The notes beneath the pieces are model-generated. The model worked only from the letters and a program-made list of their open reading frames with translations. It was not told the DNA's origin and searched no databases. Below are positions 33,884 to 42,948 of a stretch of DNA of 64,000 nt, one piece after another (positions within the stretch are counted from its first letter, which is position 1; every line of letters starts with the position of its first letter). The stretch comes from JAXLVB01 sp046329195 (GTDB taxonomy: Bacteria > Bacteroidota > Bacteroidia > Cytophagales > Spirosomataceae), in the NCBI GenBank assembly GCA_046329195.1, contig JAXLVB010000003.1:1-64000 (forward strand), read 5' to 3'. Made by a program: the position numbers and the translations under genes.

Positions 33884-35096
33884 GCCAACCCGCACAACGA
33901 TTTGGAGCGATGGACTGCTTTTGATGCTCAGTACGCTGATTGTCAATGTCGGCAATTATGCCTTTAATCTGTTGGCTGGGCGTGCGCTAAGCCCCGAGGC
34001 TTTTGGCGAAGCTAATTTTCTGGTTACGAGCTTATTGGCTATTTCGTTTGTTGCTACGGCGTTTCAACTGACTGCCGCCAAGTTTTCGGATACCAATAAT
34101 CAATTGACTGACACCGCTTGGATTTCGGGAATCGTATTGGCGCTGGTTGTATTCTTCAGCGCCGAACCACTCACCGACATTTTTCATCTTAGTAGCGATC
34201 TGCTGGTATTGGCACTGGGACTATTGATTCCGTTTTATTTCGTGTTGAGTGTTGGGCGTGGTACACTACAAGGAGGTCTCCACATGGGGCGCTTTGCGGC
34301 TACTTACCAAGTCGAAATGTGGGTGCGTCTGCTGTTGGGTATCGGGCTGGTCGTGCTTACCCACTCGGTTTGGGGAGTCAGCATTGGGCTGTTCATGTCA
34401 ATTATCGTTTGTTTTCTCTTCACCTTGTGGGCGAAGCATCAAGCCCCGAGCCAAGTATTACGGTCTTCAAATCAGCCAATTGGCTTGTTTTTTGGAGCTA
34501 CGTTGGCCTACGAGTTTAGCCAGATTTTCATCAACAACAGCGATGTTTTGTTTGTCAAACACTACTTTGGCGCCCACGAGGCTGGTCTTTATGCCGCTTT
34601 GGCGCTTATCGGGCGAGTGGTGTATTTTGGCACGTGGTCGGTCGTGATGGTGCTTTTCCCGAAAGTTATCGCCGAAAAGAAAAAGGGAAACGATACCCAT
34701 CATTTGTTTATCAAAAGTTTTAGCGTAGTAGCGCTCATTGCCCTGCTGGTGGTGGTGTTGTGTTTGCTCATGCCTGAGTATATCGTTTCGATGCTTTTTG
34801 GTGGACAATACTTGGCCATTGTGCCGTATTTGTGGCAATATGCCTGTGTCACGGCATTATTTGCTTGTGCCAACGTGTGGGTGTATTACCACCTCTCGCT
34901 CGACCGCAAGCTACCCATCGTGTTGAGTGTGGTGGCGGGTATTCTGCAATTTGTGCTACTCAGTATTTGGCATACCACTTTCGGCGAAGTCATTCATAGT
35001 CAGCTGATTGCTATGGTATTTCTGTTTGTGTCGTTGCTGGTATATCACACCTTAACCGAAACCAAATCTTTGTCATTCGACATTCGTTTCAACTAA
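33876..35096 (+). CDS. Polysaccharide flippase-like membrane protein (MOP superfamily)
   Basis: A 406-residue polytopic inner-membrane protein with about 12 hydrophobic segments and the usual N-terminal features of Wzx/PelG-type transporters (LNVGNYAFNLLAGRALSPEAFGEAN-like segment). It should move lipid-linked sugars or a growing glycan across the inner membrane. Its ATG at 33876 lies inside the end of the STAS gene; the GT4 gene follows 30 bp downstream. The pairing with a GT4 glycosyltransferase recalls PelG with PelF, but also ordinary Wzx operons. Confidence 0.88.
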   Translation: MNKPTRTTIWSDGLLLMLSTLIVNVGNYAFNLLAGRALSPEAFGEANFLVTSLLAISFVATAFQLTAAKFSDTNNQLTDTAWISGIVLALVVFFSAEPLTDIFHLSSDLLVLALGLLIPFYFVLSVGRGTLQGGLHMGRFAATYQVEMWVRLLLGIGLVVLTHSVWGVSIGLFMSIIVCFLFTLWAKHQAPSQVLRSSNQPIGLFFGATLAYEFSQIFINNSDVLFVKHYFGAHEAGLYAALALIGRVVYFGTWSVVMVLFPKVIAEKKKGNDTHHLFIKSFSVVALIALLVVVLCLLMPEYIVSMLFGGQYLAIVPYLWQYACVTALFACANVWVYYHLSLDRKLPIVLSVVAGILQFVLLSIWHTTFGEVIHSQLIAMVFLFVSLLVYHTLTETKSLSFDIRFN

Positions 35097-35126
35097 TTCA
35101 ATATTCACCCTTTACCGTCTATTTCC

Positions 35127-36305
35127 ATGAAAGTTGCCATTGTTTCGCCTTACCCACCCAGCAAGTGTACCCTCAACGAATACGGCTATCACTTGGTCAA
35201 TCATTTTCGTACCAATCCCACTACCTCGGAGGTAATCCTGATTGCCGACCAATTGCCAGCGGGGCAGTCGTACGAATTCGCAGCCGAAGGTAGCCCCATC
35301 AAGGTACTGCCAGTGTGGCAATTCAACAGCCTCCTCAACCTGTGGTACATCCTCAAGGCACTGCGCCAGACTCGCCCCGACGTGGTACTATTCAACATCC
35401 AGTTTTTGTCGTTTGGGGATAAGAAAATCCCAGCGGCAATGGGGCTACTTACACCTTGGCTGGCCAAGTTGATGGGGATACCGTCGGTGGTGCTTTTGCA
35501 CAATATCATGGAAGAGGTGGACTTAAAAACCGCCGGGATTACCCAAAATCCCGTGTTGGGGGCTATTTTTAGGGCAATCGGTACGATGCTGACCCGCATC
35601 GTGTTGCAGGCTGATTTGGTGGCGGTTACGATTGCGAAGTACGTGGAGGTTTTGGAGAAAAAATACCAAGTAAACAACGTAGCGTTGGTACCACACGGAA
35701 GTTTTGAGCTTCCACCGATGCCCTCGTTTGAGCTGCCCGAAGGCCCCAAAAGGGTGATGACTTTCGGTAAATTTGGTACTTACAAGAAAGTAGAAGTAAT
35801 GATTGAGGCCGTCGAAATGGTACGCCAACGCAGCCGTGTGCCGCTCGAAATCGTGATTGCGGGCACCGATAGCCCCAACCGCAAAGGATACCTCGCCGAA
35901 GTGCAACAGCAGTATGCCCACGTGCCCAACGTGACGTTTACGGGCTACGTACCCGAAGAGTACGTACCGACGGTATTCAACGAAAGTGCCGTAGTAGTGT
36001 TTCCGTACACCAGCACTACGGGCAGTTCGGGGGTATTGCACCAAGCTGGCAGCTACGGCAAAGCCGTGATACTACCCAATATCGGCGACTTAGGGCAGTT
36101 GATTCAAGAAGAAGGCTACGCTGGCGAACTTTTTGAGCCCGAGAATGTCGAAAGCTTGGCCAATGCTATCCAGCGAGTAGTAGAAGACGATACCCACCGT
36201 CGAGAGCTTAGCATCAAGAATTATTTTGCGGCGGTGTCGCTCCCTATGGCCGACATCGTAGATTGGTACTACCTCCACTTTGGTCGCTTGACCAATGCGG
36301 CTTAA
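35127..36305 (+). CDS. Family 4 (GT-B fold) glycosyltransferase
   Basis: A 392-residue cytoplasmic glycosyltransferase. The N-terminal Rossmann half begins MKVAIVSPYPPSKC. The C-terminal GT1/GT4 half (about 205-370) has the nucleotide-sugar region FPYTSTTGSSGVLHQAGSYGKAVI, where the second conserved glutamate is not obvious. The donor and acceptor are unknown. It probably builds the glycan moved by the flippase encoded just upstream. A terminator follows at 36331. Confidence 0.92.
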   Translation: MKVAIVSPYPPSKCTLNEYGYHLVNHFRTNPTTSEVILIADQLPAGQSYEFAAEGSPIKVLPVWQFNSLLNLWYILKALRQTRPDVVLFNIQFLSFGDKKIPAAMGLLTPWLAKLMGIPSVVLLHNIMEEVDLKTAGITQNPVLGAIFRAIGTMLTRIVLQADLVAVTIAKYVEVLEKKYQVNNVALVPHGSFELPPMPSFELPEGPKRVMTFGKFGTYKKVEVMIEAVEMVRQRSRVPLEIVIAGTDSPNRKGYLAEVQQQYAHVPNVTFTGYVPEEYVPTVFNESAVVVFPYTSTTGSSGVLHQAGSYGKAVILPNIGDLGQLIQEEGYAGELFEPENVESLANAIQRVVEDDTHRRELSIKNYFAAVSLPMADIVDWYYLHFGRLTNAA

Positions 36306-36330
36306 CATATAGTGCTGTTTAGGTTTGAAT

Positions 36331-36365
36331 AAGGTCTGCCACGCTTGGGCAGGCCTTTTATTTTT
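36331..36365 (+). terminator. Intrinsic terminator after the GT4 gene
   Basis: A 10-bp stem AAGGTCTGCC with GGCAGGCCTT (one G-T pair), 7-base loop, then TTTATTTTT. It overlaps the 3' end of the convergent GH5 gene. Confidence 0.85.
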
Positions 36366-37926
36366 GCAACACAGCCAATCCCTTTTTAGGTCTGCGCTCG
36401 TTGTCAATGATACCAAAGTGCTTTTGAGGTTCACGATTCCAGGGGGCGGCTCCCACTACTTCGGCGGGTACGGCTGCGAAGTCGTGGAGTGTCCAGACCA
36501 CGAAGGGGATGTCGCCTCGTTGGCGCAGTACTTGCCGCACTTCGGCAAAGTAGGCCGCTTGGGCGTCTTGGCTATGCCCCAGTGGTGCCCACAAGCCTCG
36601 GTAAGTCGGTAGTCCAAATTCCTCCAGGAGCAAGGGCTTATCTTTGACTTTAGAACGGAGGGCATCGAGCCCAGTAGCGAGTACTTGGGGCGATTTGTAG
36701 GAGTGAAACGCCACAAAATCAACCACATCGCTCAGTAGGTGGGCGTTTTCGGGGTAGGCCCAGCCGACCGTAAGGAGGTGGTGATGGTCGTAGTGTTTGG
36801 CTCTTTCCACGATCCAACGGAGCCATTCTTGCACATCGGTGGGGTGGTGGTGTTTGAGATCGAGGTCAGGCTCATTTTTCAAATCCCAAGCCATGATGGC
36901 TTCGTGTTGGTTAAATGCCGTCAAGATCGATTCGAGCTGGCGGTCGGTGGCGCTGAAATTTGACAAGCGATAGTCACCCAAAAAGTCGAACAAAGTTACA
37001 ATTACCTTCAACCTTGACTGCTGAGCCAAATCAAGCATCTGTTTGAGCTGCCCCAGCCGTTCTGAAAGTACATTGCCTTTGCCGAAATCGTGAAAGTTGA
37101 CAAAAATCCGAATTGTGTTGAAACCCAAGGAACGTACCAACTCGAAGTCCTGCCTCACTACCGTGGGGTTAAAGTGCGTCCACATGGCAGACCAAGGGCT
37201 TTGTGCGGGATAATAGTTTACACCACGAGGTACAAAAGGCTGGCCGTCGAGTATAAATTGTGTCCCTTTGACTCGTACTAAGTGGCTTGGAGCAGGGCTG
37301 GTGGAGTCGCTTGCCAACACCGAGGGAGGTTTGCGTACCCAGTTCTTGACTCGCCAGTAGCCATCGTCGAGCATCATCACTACGTCGTAGTCGGCCCGTT
37401 CGTCGAGGGTGCCGAAGCGTTGCTGTTCACGATAAAGACGTTTTTTGAGCCATGTCCGCTGGTCGGTAAAAGATACTATCTGTCCATCAGCCGAATAAAA
37501 ATGCAGGCGGATATGGTGTTCTAAATCGGTTTGGTGTATCCTAAACCCGGCACTGATGGGCTGACCGATGGCACTTGCCACTTTGCTGAATGCCGATGGC
37601 GTAAAATACTCCTTCAAACCTTCGGTATTGGCAGTCAGCAAGGCTATTTCTTGCTGGTACCAACCCCGCAGGTAGTCTTTCATAATAGCCCGACGAGTAA
37701 AATCCTCCATAGGGCGGCCCGTGTTGGCGTCGTCGGGGAGCCACCGAACCAGCGGCACGTGCGACTCGGGCAGGTCGGGGGGGAGGTTGAGGGCCGTAGC
37801 TCGGTCGGCTCCGGTATTGAAGAACGCCCAGAAATTGGCCACTAAGCCAATACCCACTGCCAGTACCAGCACCGATACCACACCAAAGTACACTCGATAA
37901 GTTTTGAAAGGAGCTTGGGTTGTCAT
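36358..37926 (-). CDS. Membrane-anchored GH5-like glycoside hydrolase
   Basis: A 522-residue protein with one N-terminal membrane helix (about 12-35), a membrane-proximal alpha/beta domain (about 75-200, NTF2-like in appearance) and a TIM barrel (about 215-520) of clan GH-A. The acid/base is E352 in DLKNEPD, and the nucleophile is E436 in LLEEFG. The catalytic domain faces the periplasm. In exopolysaccharide loci such hydrolases trim or release the polymer, and a biosynthetic rather than digestive role fits the neighbours (inference). Its ATG overlaps the stop of the Ig-like lipoprotein gene by 4 bp (ATGA). Confidence 0.87.
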   Translation of the reverse strand: MTTQAPFKTYRVYFGVVSVLVLAVGIGLVANFWAFFNTGADRATALNLPPDLPESHVPLVRWLPDDANTGRPMEDFTRRAIMKDYLRGWYQQEIALLTANTEGLKEYFTPSAFSKVASAIGQPISAGFRIHQTDLEHHIRLHFYSADGQIVSFTDQRTWLKKRLYREQQRFGTLDERADYDVVMMLDDGYWRVKNWVRKPPSVLASDSTSPAPSHLVRVKGTQFILDGQPFVPRGVNYYPAQSPWSAMWTHFNPTVVRQDFELVRSLGFNTIRIFVNFHDFGKGNVLSERLGQLKQMLDLAQQSRLKVIVTLFDFLGDYRLSNFSATDRQLESILTAFNQHEAIMAWDLKNEPDLDLKHHHPTDVQEWLRWIVERAKHYDHHHLLTVGWAYPENAHLLSDVVDFVAFHSYKSPQVLATGLDALRSKVKDKPLLLEEFGLPTYRGLWAPLGHSQDAQAAYFAEVRQVLRQRGDIPFVVWTLHDFAAVPAEVVGAAPWNREPQKHFGIIDNERRPKKGLAVLQK

Positions 37927-38870
37927 GGGCGTGGCAAAAAGTTGAGCGTAAGAGGTTGACTACTACCACCACCCGCAACCATCGCCTCGATCGTCATGCT
38001 GCCTGCTGTAGCGGGATTTTGCAACGAAATACTCGCCATACCCCCGAGCGTGTAGGCGCTCATAAATCGCTGCGAGGGGCGGGCGTCTTGGCACCTAAAC
38101 GTCACGAGTGTACCGTCGGGTATCAGGTTGCCGTATCGGTCACGGAGTGGCTCGGTTCTTATCCGAAACGTCTGGCGGGCGTCGGCGTAAGGGGTGTTAT
38201 TTTCGGTAAAAATCTGAAAATCCACAGGGTAGTCGGCTACTTCGAGTAGTTCTTTTTCCCGACTGCGAGTGTTTTGTGCATACACATAGGCGAGGGTTTT
38301 TCCAGCTTTGGACTGAGCCGTTATTCGATGATACGCTAGCCCGAAGCGGGTTGGGTAGGTAGCGCTTTGCGATTGGCCGTTTGGCCGAATCAAGTCAATC
38401 CTCAGCGGAGTGCCATCACTGACTAGGTTCCCGAACGTATCAGTCGGTATGGCGGTGAGCATGGCCCAGTCTTGGGCGTTGGCTATCACCGACTTAGAGC
38501 CCAGATAGGCATCTAAAGGCGCCGAAACCTCAGCCGCCGCCACCCGATAGTGCGCTTGGGCGAGTACTTGTGCTTGCGTAACTACCTGTACGGATACCCA
38601 GCCAGCAAGCGTGTCGGTCAGGGAGAGCGACTGCTCAGTGGCGATAGTTAGCACCGAAGTTCCCCAAGTGCCGTGTCTCAACAAATAAATAGGCTCATCA
38701 ACCGGAGATGTACCCTTTAGCTTCAGGACGAATGCCTGCCCAACCCTCACCGAATCAGGTACTTGGAGCGTCCACTTACCGAGTGCCTGCTGCTGTACGG
38801 TGTCGGTTTGGCTTGAGCATTGCCAACCAAAGCAAGCTGCCATTACGATATGGAAAAGCCGTTTTTTCAT
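37923..38870 (-). CDS. Ig-like (invasin-type) lipoprotein
   Basis: A 315-residue exported protein with signal peptide and a probable lipobox near FGWQC. The mature part is all-beta: two repeats with invasin/Big_1-like strands (VIPTDTFGNLVSDGTPL at about 140 and LRDRYGNLIPDGTLVTF at about 245). These share the pattern D-x-x-G-N-L-x-x-D-G-T. The function is probably structural or binding, perhaps to the polysaccharide. The ATG at 38870 overlaps the stop of the upstream membrane protein by one base; a TTG one codon earlier is the alternative. Confidence 0.75.
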   Translation of the reverse strand: MKKRLFHIVMAACFGWQCSSQTDTVQQQALGKWTLQVPDSVRVGQAFVLKLKGTSPVDEPIYLLRHGTWGTSVLTIATEQSLSLTDTLAGWVSVQVVTQAQVLAQAHYRVAAAEVSAPLDAYLGSKSVIANAQDWAMLTAIPTDTFGNLVSDGTPLRIDLIRPNGQSQSATYPTRFGLAYHRITAQSKAGKTLAYVYAQNTRSREKELLEVADYPVDFQIFTENNTPYADARQTFRIRTEPLRDRYGNLIPDGTLVTFRCQDARPSQRFMSAYTLGGMASISLQNPATAGSMTIEAMVAGGGSSQPLTLNFLPRP

Positions 38871-41800
38871 CAATAAATTGTGGGGTTTCCGACGTAGCTG
38901 TTTAGCGACAAACTTAGGTAGCCACTTGGCATCGGGTACAAATCGCCCCTGCGCATGGTACCCACGTGGTGAGCAAAACTACGCTGGGGGAGACCGTTCA
39001 CCAAAAAATCAACATCAGTACCCGCCTTTATCAAGCGAATACCCGACCACTTGGGCAATGCTTTTGCAAACACCTGCTTGGCCTGCTGCCGAACGCCATC
39101 ACGCAAGAACAAATGCTCGACCCAAGTCACTTGTCGAGCGGCATCGTAGTAGGTAAACAGCACCTGCGGAACGCTGATTTCGTCGGTACCGTGATTGAAA
39201 ACTTCACCCCGTACTTGGTTGTTTTGCAGCGACACCGATTGTATGCCCGCATCACGGTACAGGTCACGGTCGGCCACTACCGCTCGAGTCAGTAGCTTGA
39301 ACGACGTCGGGGTTTTGCCAAACCTAAAATGTGACGCCTGATGAGGGTCAAAGCGTAGCGGATTAGCATCGTCGGTTTTGACCCAGGCCGTTTCTTCAAA
39401 TTCTATCCTAAACGGTACAATCTCCTTAGGTAGCACCTTGTGTTGGGTGGTGTACTTGGCATTGTACGAAACGAGTTTGTTGCCATCCTTATCGAACAGT
39501 TGTGCCTCGATAGTCAGGTGGGCGGGTAAGTGGTCAATGTTTTGTACTTCGCCTACTACCACGTATTGGCTGTCCACCTGCACGAGTCGGGCCGAGTGTA
39601 CGTAAAGTTCGGGGCGGTCGAGCACGTCGTCGTGTTCGGTGGTAGCGGTCGTAATCTTGCGTTTTCCCTGACTATGCAAGGCCAGAACGCCTTTTTCAAG
39701 ATGTTCGTCAGGTGGGATAGCTTGTTCAAAATCAGGGGGTTGTACGTACCATTTTCCATTCAACTTCACGAGGTGCTGTGTTTGTTCCTGATGATACCGC
39801 TCCAAGGGCGTTACCCAGTCGGTACTTACCTTGGCCGTAGCGTTGCGGTCGTCAAGCGATACGAGTCGGACGTCAATCGAGTCGAGTTTTCCGTACGAAG
39901 CCAGCAGACCGTCTCGTACCGAAAGCTGCAAGACGTATTCGTCGAAATCAACGCTCCCGGGTGGAAAATACCCATGCGCTTCTTTGAAATACTTAAAATC
40001 AAGGGCTTGGTAATAGGCTTTGAGGAGTACAACGGGGTCTTTTTGGTACGAAACCAAGGCATGTTTGAGGCTAACTCCAGCCACCAAAAGTAGCAAGCCC
40101 CCCATCCAGCCAAAAAGCCATCGGTTGTGCCGAGCGGGTAAGTAGCCCGACTGCTGACTTTCGTCAACATCTAGTACCAAAAAGCCTTTTCTGAAACTCA
40201 ACAATGCCAAGACCAAACAGCCCAGTGCGAGTAGCGGCATGATGCCCCACATGATTTTCTGGAAATGAGGTAACTCTCGCTTGGGCAGTACCGAAGGCAG
40301 CGGTGGCACATCGTGTTTTTGCCATACCATGATGCCGTTTTCGAGCCGCTGGACTCGCTCCCAGCCAGCAAAGTACAAGATGGGGTCGTAGAATTTGTCG
40401 TTCGAAAAAATAAACTTGAGGTGGTATTTTTCGGGAATAGTCAAAAACTGTTGCAAAGAACCTATCCCCTGGATACCCTTAAATTTGGAGTTTTCGAGGC
40501 GTTCGAGGGGTTGCGAGGTCATTTCGGGTACTCGGCGAGCTGAATGGTAGTTGCCATCAATTGATAGCGCCGCCGTTTGAGCCGAGAGCCAGGCCATCTG
40601 GTCGCCAAAGCCCAAGGTCATAAATCGCCAGCGGTCGTGCTGGTCTCTTTCCAAAAACTGCACAATAGGCTCCATGTCAATCGAGGCTGGCTGGAGGGAT
40701 TTGATTTTGTGAAAATCGGCAATCATCAAAGCCTGCGTACCGACCAAACCAATCATGAGTAAGGAGACGACTCGGTAAATCCGCTGCCCGTAGCGGCCGA
40801 GGAGTCGCTCTCGAATATCGCCTTCTATAAGTCGCCTGAAAAAATCCCCCACAAAGGGGATAGCAATGACCGAGGCCCAGAAGGTAAAGCGGTCGAGGGT
40901 CAGGATTTCGAAGGCATTTTTGCCCAACAATAATTTGGGGATGGGCGTGGTGCCGCCCGTACCGAGCAAAAAAAGCAAGGAAAACGAAAGCCCCAAGAAG
41001 ATGTTGCGGCGAGTAAACAAGCTCCGAAACACATAGGGCAGCATGAGCAACGTAAAGCCCAACGGAATCAGAAAAAACATAATGCCCGATGAAGTAACCT
41101 CAATGAACGAGTCACGGGAGCCGTGCGGTATCGATACTTGGGTGATTGGGTCGGTTTTGGACCAATACCAATAAGGGAAAATAATGAGGGCGATTTCGGC
41201 AATAGCAATCGGAAAAAACCACAGGAATTGTTTCCACTTTTGCAGGGCTAACATGATGGTTTTTCGGGCAATCTGCCCAAAACTACCCCGCACCCCAACC
41301 TCGTCGAGCAAAGCCGTAGCGATAACCGGAGCAATGAAAAACACCATGCCGAATACCGTAGTGACGTGGTGCGAAGCCACCGTAACGCCCAACGCCGCCA
41401 GCGCCAGCAACAAGTGCCGCCTGCGGGCTGTCCGAAAGTAGGCATATACTTCGGGGAGGGCGTTGGTCAAGCAAGCAATACCTACGAGCGTGGGTAGCTG
41501 CCCGTAAATGTGGATGGTCTGCACAATCGAAGACGCCGCCACCACAAAAAGCGCCGCATAGCCCGCAGAGCGCTTGGATACCCACAGTTGCGCAAAACGA
41601 TACACACCCATTATCAAAAAGCATAGCGCTGCCAGTATCACTATCACAAAACCAAACTTTAGTCCACCGACCCACGAAGCCAGCGCAATGAGTTGGTGGC
41701 TCAATGGCGGGTAGCTAGTAACCGTAAAGCCCGTGTACCAGCGGTACTCCCAAGGCTCAAACCACGAGCGCAGGTAGTGGTCGGCAAAGAAGATATGCAC

Positions 41801-41908
41801 GAAGGCATCGTAGGTTTTGTCTACGTTATAGACCAAAGCCGTCCCGTGAAACACCACCGCAATGAGTAGTGCCACAAAGAGCAGTCGGTCGGCTTTGGGT
41901 TGGGGCAT
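38870..41908 (-). CDS. Large GT-C-like membrane protein (PTPS-related membrane domain)
   Basis: A 1012-residue polytopic protein. The first about 420 residues have some ten membrane helices and an acidic first extracytoplasmic loop (NVDKTYDAFVHIFFADHYL, D34), as in GT-C glycosyltransferases and the membrane family annotated as 6-pyruvoyl-tetrahydropterin synthase-related. Two further helices lie near residues 545-570 and 600-620, and the last about 370 residues are extracytoplasmic beta-rich sequence. A segment around 640-745 resembles the membrane-proximal domain of the GH5 protein. Likely role: adding sugars or modifying the polymer outside the membrane using lipid-linked donors (inference). 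First gene of a tightly overlapping three-gene minus-strand operon with the Ig-like lipoprotein and the GH5 protein. Confidence 0.75.
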   Translation of the reverse strand: MPQPKADRLLFVALLIAVVFHGTALVYNVDKTYDAFVHIFFADHYLRSWFEPWEYRWYTGFTVTSYPPLSHQLIALASWVGGLKFGFVIVILAALCFLIMGVYRFAQLWVSKRSAGYAALFVVAASSIVQTIHIYGQLPTLVGIACLTNALPEVYAYFRTARRRHLLLALAALGVTVASHHVTTVFGMVFFIAPVIATALLDEVGVRGSFGQIARKTIMLALQKWKQFLWFFPIAIAEIALIIFPYWYWSKTDPITQVSIPHGSRDSFIEVTSSGIMFFLIPLGFTLLMLPYVFRSLFTRRNIFLGLSFSLLFLLGTGGTTPIPKLLLGKNAFEILTLDRFTFWASVIAIPFVGDFFRRLIEGDIRERLLGRYGQRIYRVVSLLMIGLVGTQALMIADFHKIKSLQPASIDMEPIVQFLERDQHDRWRFMTLGFGDQMAWLSAQTAALSIDGNYHSARRVPEMTSQPLERLENSKFKGIQGIGSLQQFLTIPEKYHLKFIFSNDKFYDPILYFAGWERVQRLENGIMVWQKHDVPPLPSVLPKRELPHFQKIMWGIMPLLALGCLVLALLSFRKGFLVLDVDESQQSGYLPARHNRWLFGWMGGLLLLVAGVSLKHALVSYQKDPVVLLKAYYQALDFKYFKEAHGYFPPGSVDFDEYVLQLSVRDGLLASYGKLDSIDVRLVSLDDRNATAKVSTDWVTPLERYHQEQTQHLVKLNGKWYVQPPDFEQAIPPDEHLEKGVLALHSQGKRKITTATTEHDDVLDRPELYVHSARLVQVDSQYVVVGEVQNIDHLPAHLTIEAQLFDKDGNKLVSYNAKYTTQHKVLPKEIVPFRIEFEETAWVKTDDANPLRFDPHQASHFRFGKTPTSFKLLTRAVVADRDLYRDAGIQSVSLQNNQVRGEVFNHGTDEISVPQVLFTYYDAARQVTWVEHLFLRDGVRQQAKQVFAKALPKWSGIRLIKAGTDVDFLVNGLPQRSFAHHVGTMRRGDLYPMPSGYLSLSLNSYVGNPTIY

Positions 41909-42149
41909 TAGTTAGAGCTGGTGCTTGTGGTTTCGGCTGTGTTGTGCAGCCTCCATATTGACTCAACGATTTTCTGCACGAAATAAGGATAGTTTAGTCG
42001 AAATAGAAAATCTACGGCTAGGTTGTACTAAACATCCCAAAAATACTTCCAAAAAACGGACGATTCAAGCAATTCATCGAACTGTATCCATCTACCTAGC
42101 CTTGGTGTCCCATCTTTGTACCATCAATCAAGAAAAAACTGAAAAACAA

Positions 42150-42944
42150 ATGAAAACGGCCATTGTAATTCCTTGTTATAACGAAGCTAACCGCTTGAAT
42201 TTTAACGCCTTTCGTTCTTTCCTTGCTATTCATGCCAATTATCACCTCTGCTTTGTAAACGATGGTAGCAAAGACGACACGTTGGTTCAACTCCACCGCA
42301 TGAGAAAAGGGTTCGAGCGCCAACTATCAATCGTAAACTGTGAGAAAAATGGTGGCAAAGCAGAAGCCGTCCGTCAGGGGGTACTTCAAATGTACAACAC
42401 CAAAAGTGTAGATTATATTGGTTTTCTGGATGCCGACTTGTCGGTGAGTTTAGAAGAATTTACGGATTTGGTTCAGACCTTGCACAGCGACCAATCGCTC
42501 AAGATCGTGAGTGGTTCGAGAGTCAAGCGCATGGGGGCAGTCATCAACCGAAACCTCAAGCGACATTTGATTGGCCGTAGCATTGCTACCTTGATTAGCC
42601 TCTTACTAGGCTTGCCTTTCTACGATACCCAATGCGGAGCCAAAGTTTTCCGCAAAGATTTGGTACCCGTAGGTTTCCGCCATGCGTTTCAGAGTGCTTG
42701 GCTCTTTGACGTCGAGCTCTTCATGCGTATGAAAAAATACTTTGGCTTACAAGCTGTGATGAACCTCATTTTTGAGTATCCATTACGCCGCTGGGTACAC
42801 GTGGAAGATTCAAAAATTGGCGCTTCTGATTTGGTAAAAATCCCTCTCCAATTGCTCAAAATCCAGTATCATTACCAGATAAAGCCTCGTTTTACTTTTC
42901 AGTGGCCTACGCTATCAATTCCACAGTTCGTTTCTAGATTCTAA
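42150..42944 (+). CDS. Family 2 glycosyltransferase (dolichyl-phosphate-sugar synthase-like)
   Basis: A 264-residue GT-A glycosyltransferase. It shows the nucleotide-binding start VIPCYNEANRL, the metal motif DAD (D94-A-D96 in FLDADLS) and the downstream QCGAKVF motif common in DPM-like and undecaprenyl-phosphate glycosyltransferases. It may make a polyprenyl-phosphate-linked sugar used by the GT-C-like protein encoded divergently at 38870-41908, a known division of labour (inference). The ATG at 42150 fits the family; the long frame upstream is intergenic. A near-consensus -7 box CATCTTTG is at 42111-42118. Confidence 0.9.
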   Translation: MKTAIVIPCYNEANRLNFNAFRSFLAIHANYHLCFVNDGSKDDTLVQLHRMRKGFERQLSIVNCEKNGGKAEAVRQGVLQMYNTKSVDYIGFLDADLSVSLEEFTDLVQTLHSDQSLKIVSGSRVKRMGAVINRNLKRHLIGRSIATLISLLLGLPFYDTQCGAKVFRKDLVPVGFRHAFQSAWLFDVELFMRMKKYFGLQAVMNLIFEYPLRRWVHVEDSKIGASDLVKIPLQLLKIQYHYQIKPRFTFQWPTLSIPQFVSRF

Positions 42945-42948
42945 GGCT

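Noticed and set aside
37920..39156. Several plus-strand open frames opposite the Ig-like and GT-C-like genes
   Set aside because: They mirror the codon pattern of the minus-strand genes and show no domain or start context.
42016..42102. Inverted GGCTAGGT / ACCTAGCC pair upstream of the GT2 gene
   Set aside because: Short arms about 70 bp apart with no further pairing; likely chance.
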